64,000 nt of DNA from Fusobacteriales bacterium (GCA_020063625.1 JAICDD010000015.1:21010-85009); one strand, 5' to 3'. Shown: positions 47,567 to 57,120, numbered from the stretch's first letter. Notes: generated by a model from the letters alone, not told the origin. Made by a program: numbers and translations.

Positions 47567-48130
47567 ATGATAGTTTTAATAGATAATTATGATTCTTTTA
47601 CTTATAATTTATACCAATATTTAGGGACATTTGAAGAAGATATAAAAGTAATAAGAAATGATGAAATGACTGTAGAAGAGGTAAAAGCACTTAATCCAGA
47701 TAGAATTGTACTTTCACCTGGGCCTAAAACACCAAAAGAAGCAGGAATATGTGTAGAGCTTATTCAAAAATTATATAAAGATATACCAATACTTGGAATT
47801 TGTCTTGGTCATCAATCTATCGGAGAAGCATTTGGTGCTACAGTAAGTTATGCAAAAGCTATATATCACGGAAAGTCATCTATGATAAAACATGACGGCA
47901 AAGGTATTTTTAATGGAATTACCAATCCTACTCAAGTGGCAAGATATCATTCTCTTGCTATTATAGAGGGGACTTTAAATGATGATTTTGAAATAACAGC
48001 TAAAACTGACGATGGAGAAATAATGGGGATAAGACATAAAGAATATAAATTAATTGGATTGCAATTTCATCCAGAATCAATTTATACTCCAGAAGGATTA
48101 AAAATGATAGAAAATTTTATAAATTTATAA
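47567..48130 (+). CDS. trpG: Anthranilate synthase component II (glutamine amidotransferase)
   Basis: Supplies ammonia to TrpE. 187 residues from the ATG at 47567; the frame also opens at 47552, but those codons include the AAGGGG ribosome site. IVLIDNYDSFTYNLYQYLG is the family opening; the nucleophile Cys lies in ILGICLGHQSIGEAFGA and His-Glu in GLQFHPESIYTPEG. Ends 400 bp before trpD, the gap being filled by repeats. Confidence 0.95.
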   Translation: MIVLIDNYDSFTYNLYQYLGTFEEDIKVIRNDEMTVEEVKALNPDRIVLSPGPKTPKEAGICVELIQKLYKDIPILGICLGHQSIGEAFGATVSYAKAIYHGKSSMIKHDGKGIFNGITNPTQVARYHSLAIIEGTLNDDFEITAKTDDGEIMGIRHKEYKLIGLQFHPESIYTPEGLKMIENFINL

Positions 48131-48520
48131 AATAAGTGGGATCACGAGATAGGCACAGATAAGCACGGGATAAAAAAGAATTAGTAATTACAAATGGGAA
48201 ATTGACAATTGAAAAGTAGTCACGAATGGCTCTAATTTACACGAATAAAATAAATATAATTAGCCACGGATTTACGCGGATTATCACTAATTGAATTTAG
48301 CACAAAGAAAAAAATAAGTGGAACCACTAGATAAACACAGATTATCACAAGATAAAAATCCTGTGTAAATTTAAGATGTTTTTCGCAGAAAAATATCGGA
48401 AATTGTGCTCGTGCGTATCTCGTGGTTTCAAAAAAATCTTAGTGGTCCTTAGTGTTTTTCTTCGTGCCCTTTGTGTAACAAAAAACTATTAATAAATAAA
48501 ACTGATTTCAAAAATAAAAG
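48131..48520. repeat. Mosaic intergenic repeat block A (trpG-trpD gap)
   Basis: About 390 bp without a gene. It contains words shared with blocks B and C: cgtggtttcaaaaaaatctta, gtggtccttagtg, cgtgccctttgtgtaac, gaatttagcacaaagaaaa, and ccacggattta. Less AT-rich than its surroundings. No open frame worth calling. Confidence 0.8.
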
Positions 48521-48532
48521 GGGGATTGTATT

Positions 48533-49546
48533 ATGATAAGAGAAGCTATAAAAAAATTATTTCAAAAACAAGATTTAACTCAAGAGGAAATGAAACAAGT
48601 AATGACAGAAATTATGGAAGGAAAAGTATCTGAAATACTTATTTCTTCATTCTTAACAGCTCTTAGAATGAAAGGTGAAACAGCTGAAGAGATAACTGGT
48701 GGGGCATATGTAATGAGAGAAAAGGCTGAAAAAGTAACTTTATCTGATGAATATACAATAGATACTTGTGGTACTGGTGGAGATGGAGCAAATACATATA
48801 ATATATCAACAACAGTAGCATTTGTTGCAGCAGCAGCAGGAATAAAAGTAGTAAAACATGGAAATCGTTCTGTTTCTAGTAAAAGTGGAAGTGCTGATGT
48901 ACTTGAAAAACTAGGAGTAAATATTGATTTAACTCCAGAACAAGTAAAAGAGTGTGTAGAAAATACAAATCTTGGATTTATGTTTGCACCAAAATTTCAT
49001 AAAGCTATGAAATATGCAGTGCCAGTAAGAAAAGAATTAAAAGAAAGAACTATTTTTAATGTTTTAGGTCCTCTTACTAATCCTGCTTTTGCAAAAGGAC
49101 AAGTTTTAGGAGTTTTTGATGAATCACTTACAGAAATAATGGCTAATGCATTAAAAAACCTTGGAACAGAAAGAGCTCTTGTTGTGTATGGTATGGATAA
49201 ACTTGATGAAATAAGTGCTTGTAGTGATACAAAAATAACAGAATTAAATAATGGTGAAATTCAAACTTATTATATATCTCCAAAAGATTTTGGAATGCCT
49301 TTATATGATAGTTGTGAAATAAAAGGTGGTAGTGTAGAAGAAAATGCAAATACAATAAAAGAACTTCTTCAAAATAAATTAAAAGGAGCTAAATATGATA
49401 TTTTACTTCTTAATGCTGGAGCAGCTCTTTATGTAGGTAAAAAAGCAGAAAATATAAGAGAAGGGGTATATTTAGCAAAAGAAATAATAGAATCTGGAAA
49501 AGCATTTGAAAAATTAAATGAATTTATAGAGTTTACTAATAGATAA
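48533..49546 (+). CDS. trpD: Anthranilate phosphoribosyltransferase
   Basis: Joins anthranilate and PRPP. 337 residues. The PRPP loop is in DTCGTGGDGANTYNISTT, followed by KHGNRSVSSKSGSADVLEKLG and the Mg-binding region near GMDKLDEISA. Complete, monofunctional (not fused to TrpG as in enterobacteria). Its ribosome site GGGGG follows repeat block A; repeat block B follows it, so this gene is framed by repeats. Confidence 0.96.
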   Translation: MIREAIKKLFQKQDLTQEEMKQVMTEIMEGKVSEILISSFLTALRMKGETAEEITGGAYVMREKAEKVTLSDEYTIDTCGTGGDGANTYNISTTVAFVAAAAGIKVVKHGNRSVSSKSGSADVLEKLGVNIDLTPEQVKECVENTNLGFMFAPKFHKAMKYAVPVRKELKERTIFNVLGPLTNPAFAKGQVLGVFDESLTEIMANALKNLGTERALVVYGMDKLDEISACSDTKITELNNGEIQTYYISPKDFGMPLYDSCEIKGGSVEENANTIKELLQNKLKGAKYDILLLNAGAALYVGKKAENIREGVYLAKEIIESGKAFEKLNEFIEFTNR

Positions 49547-49665
49547 AAAATTATACAAAGGAAAAGATTTGGAACCACGAGATGCACACAGATAATCAAA
49601 TCAGTAAGAAGTGAGTAGTAAGTAGTGAGAAGAATTTAAAAGCGCATTTTCGGAGGATATTAGAC

Positions 49666-49758
49666 GTTACACAAAGAACACAAAGATAGAAAATTCAGAA
49701 CCACAAAGAGATAATCCTTAGTGGTCCTTAGTGGTTTTCTCCGTGCTCTTTGTGTAAC
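49666..49758. repeat. Palindromic unit within block B
   Basis: Begins GTTACACAAAGAACACAAAG and ends CTTTGTGTAAC; its two halves are imperfect inverted copies of each other, so the RNA would fold into one long hairpin. Confidence 0.75.
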
Positions 49759-49816
49759 AAAAAATTAGAGTTTATTCATGCAATTCGTGACAAAAAATCT
49801 AAGTGAAACAGAGAAA

Positions 49817-49992
49817 GTTACACGAAGAACACAAAGCTAGAAAAACAGAATCACAAAGAAAATCTTAGGAACCACAGGATTAACACAGATAAGAACTAAA
49901 TAAAATCCAGTACAATATCCAGTGTTCATCACGTGGTTTCAAAAAAATACTTAGTGGTCCTTAGTGCTTTTTCTCCGTGCCCTTTGTGTAAC
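49817..49992. repeat. Longer palindromic unit within block B
   Basis: Begins GTTACACGAAGAACACAAAG and ends CCCTTTGTGTAAC. The middle has atcttaggaaccac on one side and gtggtccttag / gtggtttc on the other, again an imperfect inverted repeat. Confidence 0.7.
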
Positions 49993-50301
49993 AAAAATCC
50001 GTGTAATCAGTGGCAAAAAAATTAATTTATCCCGTGTAAATCTCGTGGTTTCTAAAAGAATCTTAGTGGTCCTTAATAGTTTTCTCCGTGTACTTTGTGT
50101 AACTAAAAATCTGCGCAATCCGCGGCAAAAAATCAGGTGTACATATCGTGTAAATCTTGTGGTTTCAAAAAAATCTTTGTGAACCTTAGAGTTCTTTGTG
50201 GCTTCGTGCTGAAAAAATTCGAGTTTATTCGTGTAATTTGTGACAAAATTTCTTTATGAACTTTGTATAATTAAAAATTTATTAATAAAAAAGGGAGGAT
50301 T

Positions 50302-51105
50302 ATGGATACTATACTTGAAAAAATAGTAAATAGAAAAAAACAACGACTTGAAGAATTAACAAAAAATTCTATATATGATTTTCAATTTACTATAGCTGAT
50401 TTTGAAAAAAATATTGATTTTTCTATAAAAAAGCCAAGTTTTTATGATGCAATGAAAAAAGATGGATTATCTATTATTGGAGAAGTGAAAAAAGCATCTC
50501 CTTCTAAAGGAATTATTAGAGAAATTTTTAATCCTATTGAAATAGCAAATGAATATAATGATATAGTTGATGCAATGTCAGTTCTTACAGAGGAAGATTT
50601 TTTTATGGGGAAAGCTAAATACTTAAAAGAAATATCTAAAAATGTAGATATTCCTCTTCTTAGAAAAGATTTTATTATAGACCCTATACAAATTTATGAA
50701 GCTAAATATTTAGGTACTTCAGCGATACTTCTTATTATGTCTATTCTAAGTGATAAAGAAGTTAAAGAGTTTTATTCTCTTGCAAAAAATTTAGAACTTG
50801 ACTGCCTTGTAGAAACACATAATTTGCAAGAACTAAATAGAGCTCTTGATATAGATGTAGATATTATAGGAGTAAATAATAGAAATTTAAAGGATTTCTC
50901 TGTATCATTAGATACTACTATAGAGCTTTCAAAATATATTTCAAAAGATAAAATTTTAATAAGTGAAAGTGGTATTTTTAATGAAAATGATATTAAATAT
51001 TTAAAAGAAGCTAATATAGATGGAATATTAGTTGGAGAAAGTTTTATGAGAAGTGATAATATAAATAGTTTAGCAAAATCATTTAAAAAAGCTTTTGAGG
51101 AGTAA
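50302..51105 (+). CDS. trpC: Indole-3-glycerol phosphate synthase
   Basis: TIM-barrel enzyme forming indole-3-glycerol phosphate. 267 residues. IIGEVKKASPSKGIIR carries the catalytic Lys and Glu, PLLRKDFIIDPIQIYEA a further Lys, and IGVNNRNLKDFSVSLDTT and ISESGIF the later strands. Monofunctional; trpF is a separate gene right after it. Starts behind GGGAGG just past repeat block B. Confidence 0.96.
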   Translation: MDTILEKIVNRKKQRLEELTKNSIYDFQFTIADFEKNIDFSIKKPSFYDAMKKDGLSIIGEVKKASPSKGIIREIFNPIEIANEYNDIVDAMSVLTEEDFFMGKAKYLKEISKNVDIPLLRKDFIIDPIQIYEAKYLGTSAILLIMSILSDKEVKEFYSLAKNLELDCLVETHNLQELNRALDIDVDIIGVNNRNLKDFSVSLDTTIELSKYISKDKILISESGIFNENDIKYLKEANIDGILVGESFMRSDNINSLAKSFKKAFEE

Positions 51106-51109
51106 TTTT

Positions 51110-51706
51110 ATGAAAATAAAAATTTGCGGAATAAGAAGAAAAGAAGATATTGATATAGTAAATAAATATAATCCTGATTATATTGGTATTATTTTTTATC
51201 CTAAAAGTAAAAGGTATGTTGAACCACATATTATTTCACCACTTTTAAATAATTTAAATCCTAATATAAAAAAAGTGGGAGTTTTTGTAAATGAAGATTT
51301 TAGTAAAGTAAATGAAATTGCTAATATTTGTAATTTAGATATTATTCAATTACATGGTAATGAAGATATTGAATATATAAAAAAAATAGAAAAAACAACA
51401 TGGAAAGCTTTATCTGTAAAAAATGAGAATATAAAAGAAGATTTGAAAATATATAAAGATTATGTAGAAATAATTTTATTAGATAATGGAAAAGGTGGTA
51501 CAGGAGAAACATTTAATTGGGAATATGCTAGAAATTTAAGTGAAAATTATAAGATAGCTCTTGCTGGTGGTATAAATATTGATAATGTAAAAGAAGCAAT
51601 AGATATAGTAAAGCCAGAAATTATTGATATTAGTTCTGGTGTTGAAACAAATGGTTATAAAGATGAAGAAAAAATAAAACAAATCATTAATTTAATTAGA
51701 AACTAA
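51110..51706 (+). CDS. trpF: Phosphoribosylanthranilate isomerase
   Basis: TIM-barrel isomerase, 198 residues. The catalytic Cys is in [11 protein letters not shown] at the N-terminus; [21 protein letters not shown] and the phosphate-binding [11 protein letters not shown] plus [13 protein letters not shown] are typical. The frame is open to 51095 inside trpC, but GAGGAG spaces to the ATG at 51110, 4 bp after trpC. Confidence 0.95.
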   Translation: MKIKICGIRRKEDIDIVNKYNPDYIGIIFYPKSKRYVEPHIISPLLNNLNPNIKKVGVFVNEDFSKVNEIANICNLDIIQLHGNEDIEYIKKIEKTTWKALSVKNENIKEDLKIYKDYVEIILLDNGKGGTGETFNWEYARNLSENYKIALAGGINIDNVKEAIDIVKPEIIDISSGVETNGYKDEEKIKQIINLIRN

Positions 51707-51717
51707 GGGAGGATTTT

Positions 51718-52896
51718 ATGGAACTTACAAAAAAATTTGGAGAATTTGGTGGTCAGTATGTATCTGAAACATTAATGAATCCACTTATAGAATTAGAAGA
51801 AGCTTTTAAAAAATATTGCTTTACAGAAGAATTTAAAAATGAATATATGTATTATATGAAGCAATATGTAGGAAGACCAAACCCACTTTATTTTGCAGAA
51901 AAACTTACTAAAAAATTAGGTGGAGCGAAAATATATTTAAAAAGAGAGGACTTAAATCATACAGGTGCCCATAAAATAAATAATGTTATTGGACAAATAT
52001 TACTTGCAAAAAAAATGGGTAAAACAAAAGTAATAGCTGAAACAGGTGCTGGTCAACATGGTGTTGCTACTGCTACAGGTGCTGCACTTTTTGGTATGGA
52101 ATGTAGAGTATATATGGGAGCAGAAGATATAGAAAGACAAAAATTAAATGTTTTTAAAATGGAATTACTTGGTGCAAAAGTTATTCCAGTAACTAGTGGT
52201 ACAGCAACTTTAAAAGATGCAACAAATGAAGCACTTAGAGAATGGGTTAGAACAGTAGAGGATACATTTTATGTACTTGGTTCTGTTGTTGGTCCATATC
52301 CTTATCCAACAATAGTTAAAGAGTTTCAAAAAATTATTGGAGAAGAAACAAAAAAACAGATATTAGAAGTTGAAAATAGATTACCTGATACAATAATTGC
52401 TTGTGTTGGTGGTGGAAGTAATGCTATGGGAATATTTGCACCATTTGTAGAAGATAAAGAGGTAAAACTTATAGGAGTAGAGGCTGCTGGAAAGGGAATA
52501 GAAACTGGAAAACATGCTGCTGCATTTCAAGGAAGAGTAGGAGTATTACATGGAATGAAAACATATATTTTACAAGATGCTGATGGACAGATACATGAAG
52601 CACACTCTATTTCTGCAGGACTTGATTACCCAGGGACAGGGCCTGAACATGCTTACTTATATGAAACAAAAAGAGCTGAATATGTATCTGTAACTGATGA
52701 TGAAGCATTAGAAGGATTTAAACTTTTATGTGAAGAAGAAGGTATAATTCCTGCACTTGAAAGCTCTCATGCAATTGCTTATTTAATGAAAATAGCTCCA
52801 ACTATGTCAAAAGATAAAATTATTGTTGTAAATGTTTCAGGTAGAGGAGATAAAGATATACATACTATTGCTAAATTTATGAATAAAGATATATAG
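51718..52896 (+). CDS. trpB: Tryptophan synthase beta chain
   Basis: PLP enzyme joining indole and serine. 392 residues, TrpB1 type. The PLP Lys lies in [34 protein letters not shown] and the phosphate-binding [15 protein letters not shown] are intact. Complete. It is followed by trpA after 8 bp, as usual for the alpha-beta complex. Confidence 0.97.
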   Translation: MELTKKFGEFGGQYVSETLMNPLIELEEAFKKYCFTEEFKNEYMYYMKQYVGRPNPLYFAEKLTKKLGGAKIYLKREDLNHTGAHKINNVIGQILLAKKMGKTKVIAETGAGQHGVATATGAALFGMECRVYMGAEDIERQKLNVFKMELLGAKVIPVTSGTATLKDATNEALREWVRTVEDTFYVLGSVVGPYPYPTIVKEFQKIIGEETKKQILEVENRLPDTIIACVGGGSNAMGIFAPFVEDKEVKLIGVEAAGKGIETGKHAAAFQGRVGVLHGMKTYILQDADGQIHEAHSISAGLDYPGTGPEHAYLYETKRAEYVSVTDDEALEGFKLLCEEEGIIPALESSHAIAYLMKIAPTMSKDKIIVVNVSGRGDKDIHTIAKFMNKDI

Positions 52897-52904
52897 GGGG
52901 AAAT

Positions 52905-53675
52905 ATGAGTAGAATAAAAACATGTTTTGAAAAATTAAAAAAAGAAAATAAAACAGCACTTATTACATATTTAACTGCTGGAGATCCAAATATAGAACAA
53001 ACAGAAAATTTAATCTATGCAAAAGCAAAAGCTGGTGCTGATATTATAGAAATAGGAATTCCTTTTTCTGACCCACCAGCTGATGGTCCTGTTATTCAAA
53101 GAGCAGCTAAGAGAGCACTTGATAATGGAGTAAAAGTAGATGATATATTTAATATGGTAAAAAATATCAGAAAAACACTTGATATTCCTTTAGTTTTTTT
53201 AGTTTATTACAATATTATATTTAGTTATGGAAAAGATAAGTTTATAAAAAATTGTGAAGAAGTAGGAATTGACGGATTAATTATACCAGACCTTCCTCTT
53301 GAAGAAAGAGATGAGATTTTACCACTTCCAGAAACACTTGATTTAATACCTTTGGTAGCTCCAAATTCAAAAGATAGAATAGGGAAAATAGTAGAAAATA
53401 CAAGCGGTTTTGTGTATTGTGTATCTTCTATGGGAGTTACAGGTGTTAGAGATAATTTTGAAATTAATATTGAAAATTATTTAAATGAAGTAAGAAAATA
53501 TACAGATTTACCTTTAGCTATTGGATTTGGAATATCTAAAAGAAGTGATGTAGAAAAATTTGAAAAAATAGCTGATGGAGTGATAGTAGGCTCTGCAATA
53601 GTTAAAATTATTGAAGAAACTAATGGCGATATAGAAAAAGTTTCTCAAAAAGTAAAAGAGTTAAAAAACTTGTAA
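52905..53675 (+). CDS. trpA: Tryptophan synthase alpha chain
   Basis: Releases indole from indole-3-glycerol phosphate. 256 residues, normal. The catalytic Glu is in IIEIGIPFSDPPADGPVIQRA, the Asp in GIDGLIIPDLPLEER, and the phosphate-binding GFGISKRSDV and DGVIVGSAIV end the barrel. Last gene of the trp operon, followed by a strong terminator. Confidence 0.97.
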   Translation: MSRIKTCFEKLKKENKTALITYLTAGDPNIEQTENLIYAKAKAGADIIEIGIPFSDPPADGPVIQRAAKRALDNGVKVDDIFNMVKNIRKTLDIPLVFLVYYNIIFSYGKDKFIKNCEEVGIDGLIIPDLPLEERDEILPLPETLDLIPLVAPNSKDRIGKIVENTSGFVYCVSSMGVTGVRDNFEINIENYLNEVRKYTDLPLAIGFGISKRSDVEKFEKIADGVIVGSAIVKIIEETNGDIEKVSQKVKELKNL

Positions 53676-53698
53676 TAAAAAAAAATATATAGTATAAT
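53670..53698 (+). promoter_or_regulatory. Possible promoter overlapping the end of trpA
   Basis: TTGTAA (53670-53675), 17 bases, TATAAT (53693-53698). A terminator follows only about 10 bp later, so it may be chance in AT-rich DNA, or feed an attenuated leader for the next gene. Confidence 0.35.
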
Positions 53699-53707
53699 TG
53701 TAAAGTG

Positions 53708-53741
53708 AAATCCGATACTCTAAAAGTGTATCGGATTTTTT
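53708..53741 (+). terminator. Terminator of the trp operon
   Basis: AATCCGATAC / GTATCGGATT arms followed by TTTTTT. Confidence 0.88.
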
Positions 53742-53769
53742 CATAAATCCATTATTATTTGGAGGAAAT

Positions 53770-55806
53770 ATGATTAATTTAGATTTTTTTGGTAGGAAAA
53801 TTATTTTTAAAATAGAAAAAAATCCTATCAAGAAAGAGAAAAAAAATCTTTCTGAAAATAAAATATATAATAATAGAATAATGTTTTTAATATTATTTTT
53901 ATTTGTTTTTTCGATTAGTAATTATATTCAAATCTTTAAAAAAAATCCTTATAAAATAGGAGAAAGATTAGAAAAAACAGTTGTTGCACCTTTTACATTT
54001 AAATATATTGATGAAGAAAAGAAAAAAGAGATTATAGATAATATTATAAGAAATAGTGACGGTGTGTATGAGAGAAGTAGAGCTGTTGAACAAAAAGTAT
54101 TTGATGATTTATCAACTTTTATTAATGCAATGAAGTATGAAGATGTAAATTTAAAAAAAGAGTATATAAATGCTGTACTTCCATCTCTTTCAGAAAGCGA
54201 TATAAAAGAGTTAATAAACATAAAAGATTATGATAAACTTCATTCTCAAATTTTATTGGAATTAAATAGATATTTTGGCCAGCAAGTAAAAGAAGAAGAT
54301 TTAATTAAAATAAAAAATAGTATAAATGATAACTGGGAATTATCAAAAAAAATTGCAGTTTCATTTTTAAAACCAAATTATATCTTTAGCTATGAAAAAA
54401 CAGAAGAAAAACTAAAAAATGAATTATTAAATATAAAAGATGTTGAAGTAACAGTAAATGCAGGAGATGTTATATTAAATAAAAATGAAGTTATTACAGA
54501 GGAAAAATTAAAAAAATTAAATCAATTGGGATTATTTAATATACAAGATAATTTCAAAATATTTTTAGGAACATTTATATATTTGATTATTTTATCTATA
54601 ATCTTTTATTTTGCACTTGAAAGAAATATAAAGGATAAGATATTAAACAATAATATTTTCTTTGCTACAGCGCTTATTATAATAATTTATGTTATTACTT
54701 CAAGAATTATTGCTAAAAATTTGTTTTGGTTATTACCTTTTGAAGCAGTAACTTTAATTTTAGGACTTTTAGTAAATATTAATTATTCACTGATTATAAA
54801 TGGTTTTTTATTACTTTATTTGCTTCCAATTTTTGGATATAATTATCAATTATTTATTGTATTAATTTTTTCGCTTATTTTTACTAGTGGATTAATAAAA
54901 TCAATTAAAAATAGAACAGATATGGTCTCAATAGGGCTATATATTTCTTTAATAAAAATTCTTATAGGGACAGCAGTATTACTTATAAGTAAAAAAGATA
55001 TAGTTACAATTGTTTTAATGAATTCAGAGCTTTTTGGTTCTGGAATATTTTCAGGGATGCTTACAATAGCACTTTTACCTTATTTTGAAGAAACATTTAA
55101 TATACTTACAAAATTAAAACTTATAGAATTAGGAGATTTATCTCATCCATTACTTAGAAAAATGGCTCTTGAAGCTCCAGGAACATTTAATCATTCTATG
55201 CTTGTAGCTACTTTGTCTGAGCAAGCTGCTGAGTGTATAGGAGCAGATTCTACATTTACAAGGGTTGCATGTTATTATCATGACATTGGGAAAATGAAAA
55301 GACCAAATTTTTATGTTGAAAACCAACATAGTGGAATAAATCCTCATGATAATTTATCACCTACTTTAAGTACAATGATTATTAAAGCGCATACAAAAGA
55401 TGGACAAGAGATGGGGAAAAAATATAAAATTCCAAAAGAGATAAGAGATATAATGGCAGAACATCAAGGGACTACTTTACTTGCTTATTTTTATAATAAA
55501 GTAAAAAAAGATAATCCAGATATAAATGAAAGTGATTTTAGGTATGATGGACCAAAACCAAAAACTAAAGAATCAGCTATAATTATGCTTGCTGATTCAA
55601 TAGAAGCAGCAGTTCGTTCTATGGATGAAAAAAATCCTATTGAAGTAGAAAAAATGATAAGAAGAATAATAGGAAATAAAATGGATGATGCACAACTTTC
55701 AGATGCAGACCTTACTCTTAAAGAGATTGAGCTTATTATTAACTCTTTTGTAAAAACATTCCAAGGAGTTTATCATAGTAGAATAAAATACCCAGGGCAA
55801 AAATAG
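53770..55806 (+). CDS. pgpH: 7TM-HD family phosphohydrolase (PgpH-type c-di-AMP phosphodiesterase)
   Basis: A 678-residue membrane protein: one N-terminal helix (about residues 38-55), an extracytoplasmic 7TMR-HDED domain with PYKIGERLEKTVVAPFTFKYIDEE, seven membrane helices (about 265-440), then a cytoplasmic HD domain. Metal residues: FNHSMLVATLSEQAAE and CYYHDIGKMKRPNFYVENQ. PgpH hydrolyses cyclic di-AMP in Listeria; assignment to that reaction is by family. The pgpH-ybeY-dgkA order is widespread in Gram-positives and Fusobacteria. Confidence 0.88.
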   Translation: MINLDFFGRKIIFKIEKNPIKKEKKNLSENKIYNNRIMFLILFLFVFSISNYIQIFKKNPYKIGERLEKTVVAPFTFKYIDEEKKKEIIDNIIRNSDGVYERSRAVEQKVFDDLSTFINAMKYEDVNLKKEYINAVLPSLSESDIKELINIKDYDKLHSQILLELNRYFGQQVKEEDLIKIKNSINDNWELSKKIAVSFLKPNYIFSYEKTEEKLKNELLNIKDVEVTVNAGDVILNKNEVITEEKLKKLNQLGLFNIQDNFKIFLGTFIYLIILSIIFYFALERNIKDKILNNNIFFATALIIIIYVITSRIIAKNLFWLLPFEAVTLILGLLVNINYSLIINGFLLLYLLPIFGYNYQLFIVLIFSLIFTSGLIKSIKNRTDMVSIGLYISLIKILIGTAVLLISKKDIVTIVLMNSELFGSGIFSGMLTIALLPYFEETFNILTKLKLIELGDLSHPLLRKMALEAPGTFNHSMLVATLSEQAAECIGADSTFTRVACYYHDIGKMKRPNFYVENQHSGINPHDNLSPTLSTMIIKAHTKDGQEMGKKYKIPKEIRDIMAEHQGTTLLAYFYNKVKKDNPDINESDFRYDGPKPKTKESAIIMLADSIEAAVRSMDEKNPIEVEKMIRRIIGNKMDDAQLSDADLTLKEIELIINSFVKTFQGVYHSRIKYPGQK

Positions 55807-55817
55807 AAAGGAGAACA

Positions 55818-56282
55818 ATGTCAATAAGTGTAGATATAACAAAAGGAATAGAAGGATATGAAGATAAAATAGATTTAACAGCTATAGAAGATTATATAGT
55901 TACATTACTTGAAGATGAATATACTTCAGATAGAGATATATATCTTTCTTTATTACTTACAGGAAATGAAAATATAAAAATAATAAATAGAGATTATAGA
56001 AATAAAGATATTGAAACTGATGTAATATCATTTGCTTATAGAGAGTCAGAAGATTTTTTAGAAGGTCCTATAGAAACATTAGGAGATATAATAATATCTT
56101 TAGAGCGTGTAGAATCACAAGCAAAAGAATATGGACATTCTTTTGAAAGAGAATTTTATTATGTTCTTACTCATGGAATTTTACATTTACTAGGATATGA
56201 CCATATAAGAGAAGAAGATAAAAAAGTTATGAGAGCAAAAGAAGAAGAGATACTAGAAAGGAACGGATATGTTCGGGCATAA
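55818..56282 (+). CDS. ybeY: Endoribonuclease YbeY
   Basis: A 154-residue zinc endoribonuclease acting in 16S rRNA maturation and ribosome quality control. The zinc motif is THGILHLLGYDHIREED (three His), and ETDVISFAYRE and GDIIISLERVESQA precede it. Complete. Its 3' end overlaps the next gene by 14 bases. Confidence 0.95.
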   Translation: MSISVDITKGIEGYEDKIDLTAIEDYIVTLLEDEYTSDRDIYLSLLLTGNENIKIINRDYRNKDIETDVISFAYRESEDFLEGPIETLGDIIISLERVESQAKEYGHSFEREFYYVLTHGILHLLGYDHIREEDKKVMRAKEEEILERNGYVRA

Positions 56283-57003
56283 AAAAATAAATCATAAAAA
56301 TAGAAAACATACTATTTTAGACTCATTTAATTATGCAATTGAAGGAATAATAAATGCAATAATAACAGAAAGACATATGAAAATACATGTTGTAGTTACT
56401 ATCTTTGTAGTTCTTATTTCTCTTTTTTTAAGGTTAGATATTATAAGTCTGGCTATATTAGGAATAACAATTGGAATTGTTTGGATAACAGAACTTTTAA
56501 ATACAGCTATAGAAGGTTTCGTAGATTTAATCGAGCCAGAATATCATCCTAAAGTAAAATTTATAAAAGATGTAGCTTCTGGAGCGGTATTTGTATCAGC
56601 TGTTTTAGCAATGTTTATTGGTTATTTAATATTTATAGACCATTTGCGAAAAAGCTCAATGCAACTTTTTAATTTTTTAAAAAGCTCATATGCACATACA
56701 ATTGCAGTTATTTTTGTAATTGTAGCTGTCTTAGTAATTGCTTTAAAATCATATTATAAAAGTGGTTCTCCTTTAGAAGGGGGAAAACCAAGTGGACATA
56801 GTGCTCTTGCATTTTCAGCTTGGGCAGCAATACTTTTTATATCTAATAATATAATTATTGTAGCGCTTAGTTTTTTTATAGCTGTACTAGTTGCACAATC
56901 TCGTGTTAAAAATGGGATTCATTCTTTTGCAGAAGTTTTTTTTGGTGCAGCTCTTGGAGGAAGTGTTACATATCTGATACTTTTATTATTAAAACTATTA
57001 TAA
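56269..57003 (+). CDS. Fusion of undecaprenol/diacylglycerol kinase (DgkA) and PAP2 phosphatase
   Basis: A 244-residue membrane protein of two domains. Residues 14-125 match DgkA-type lipid kinase (IITERHMKIHVVVTI, ITELLNTAIEGFVDL with the catalytic Glu). Residues 135-240 match a short PAP2 phosphatase (GGKPSGHSALAFS with motif 2, and QSRVKNGIHSFAEVFFG with motif 3). The kinase would phosphorylate undecaprenol and the phosphatase could reverse it or release it, so both would touch the lipid carrier pool. Starts in the end of ybeY. Confidence 0.82.
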   Translation: MFGHKKINHKNRKHTILDSFNYAIEGIINAIITERHMKIHVVVTIFVVLISLFLRLDIISLAILGITIGIVWITELLNTAIEGFVDLIEPEYHPKVKFIKDVASGAVFVSAVLAMFIGYLIFIDHLRKSSMQLFNFLKSSYAHTIAVIFVIVAVLVIALKSYYKSGSPLEGGKPSGHSALAFSAWAAILFISNNIIIVALSFFIAVLVAQSRVKNGIHSFAEVFFGAALGGSVTYLILLLLKLL

Positions 57004-57055
57004 ACACTATATATAGTTGTGTGCATAAAAAGTACACCTATATATAGTGTTTTTT
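57003..57055 (+). terminator. Terminator after the DgkA-PAP2 gene
   Basis: AACACTATATATAG / CTATATATAGTGTT long stem followed by TTTTTG; it begins at the stop codon. Confidence 0.85.
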
Positions 57056-57057
57056 GT

Positions 57058-57086
57058 TTGACTTTTTATATTATTTAGGATATAAT
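57058..57086 (+). promoter_or_regulatory. Promoter of nrdD
   Basis: TTGACT (57058-57063), 17 bases, TATAAT (57081-57086). Confidence 0.82.
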
Positions 57087-57120
57087 TTTATATATCAAAT
57101 CTAAATAAAGGGGTAGAGTT

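Larger units (their letters stand above)
49560..50290. repeat. Mosaic intergenic repeat block B (trpD-trpC gap)
   Basis: About 730 bp of repeats and no gene. Several units of the form cgtggtttc(a/t)aaa...ttagtggtcctta...ccgtgc.ctttgtgtaac follow one another (49716-49765, 49931-50000, 50043-50107, 50158-50215), with inverted partners such as gttacacgaagaacacaaag. Two imperfect palindromes, at 49666-49758 and 49817-49992, begin GTTACAC and end GTGTAAC. A 72-codon open frame at 49964-50182 is repeat sequence, not a gene. Confidence 0.85.

Noticed and set aside
49964..50182. A 72-codon open frame.
   Set aside because: It consists of mosaic repeat units with internally repeated peptide words and no ribosome site.
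49560..50290. CRISPR array.
   Set aside because: Repeats are degenerate, in both orientations, without regular unique spacers, and no cas gene is nearby.
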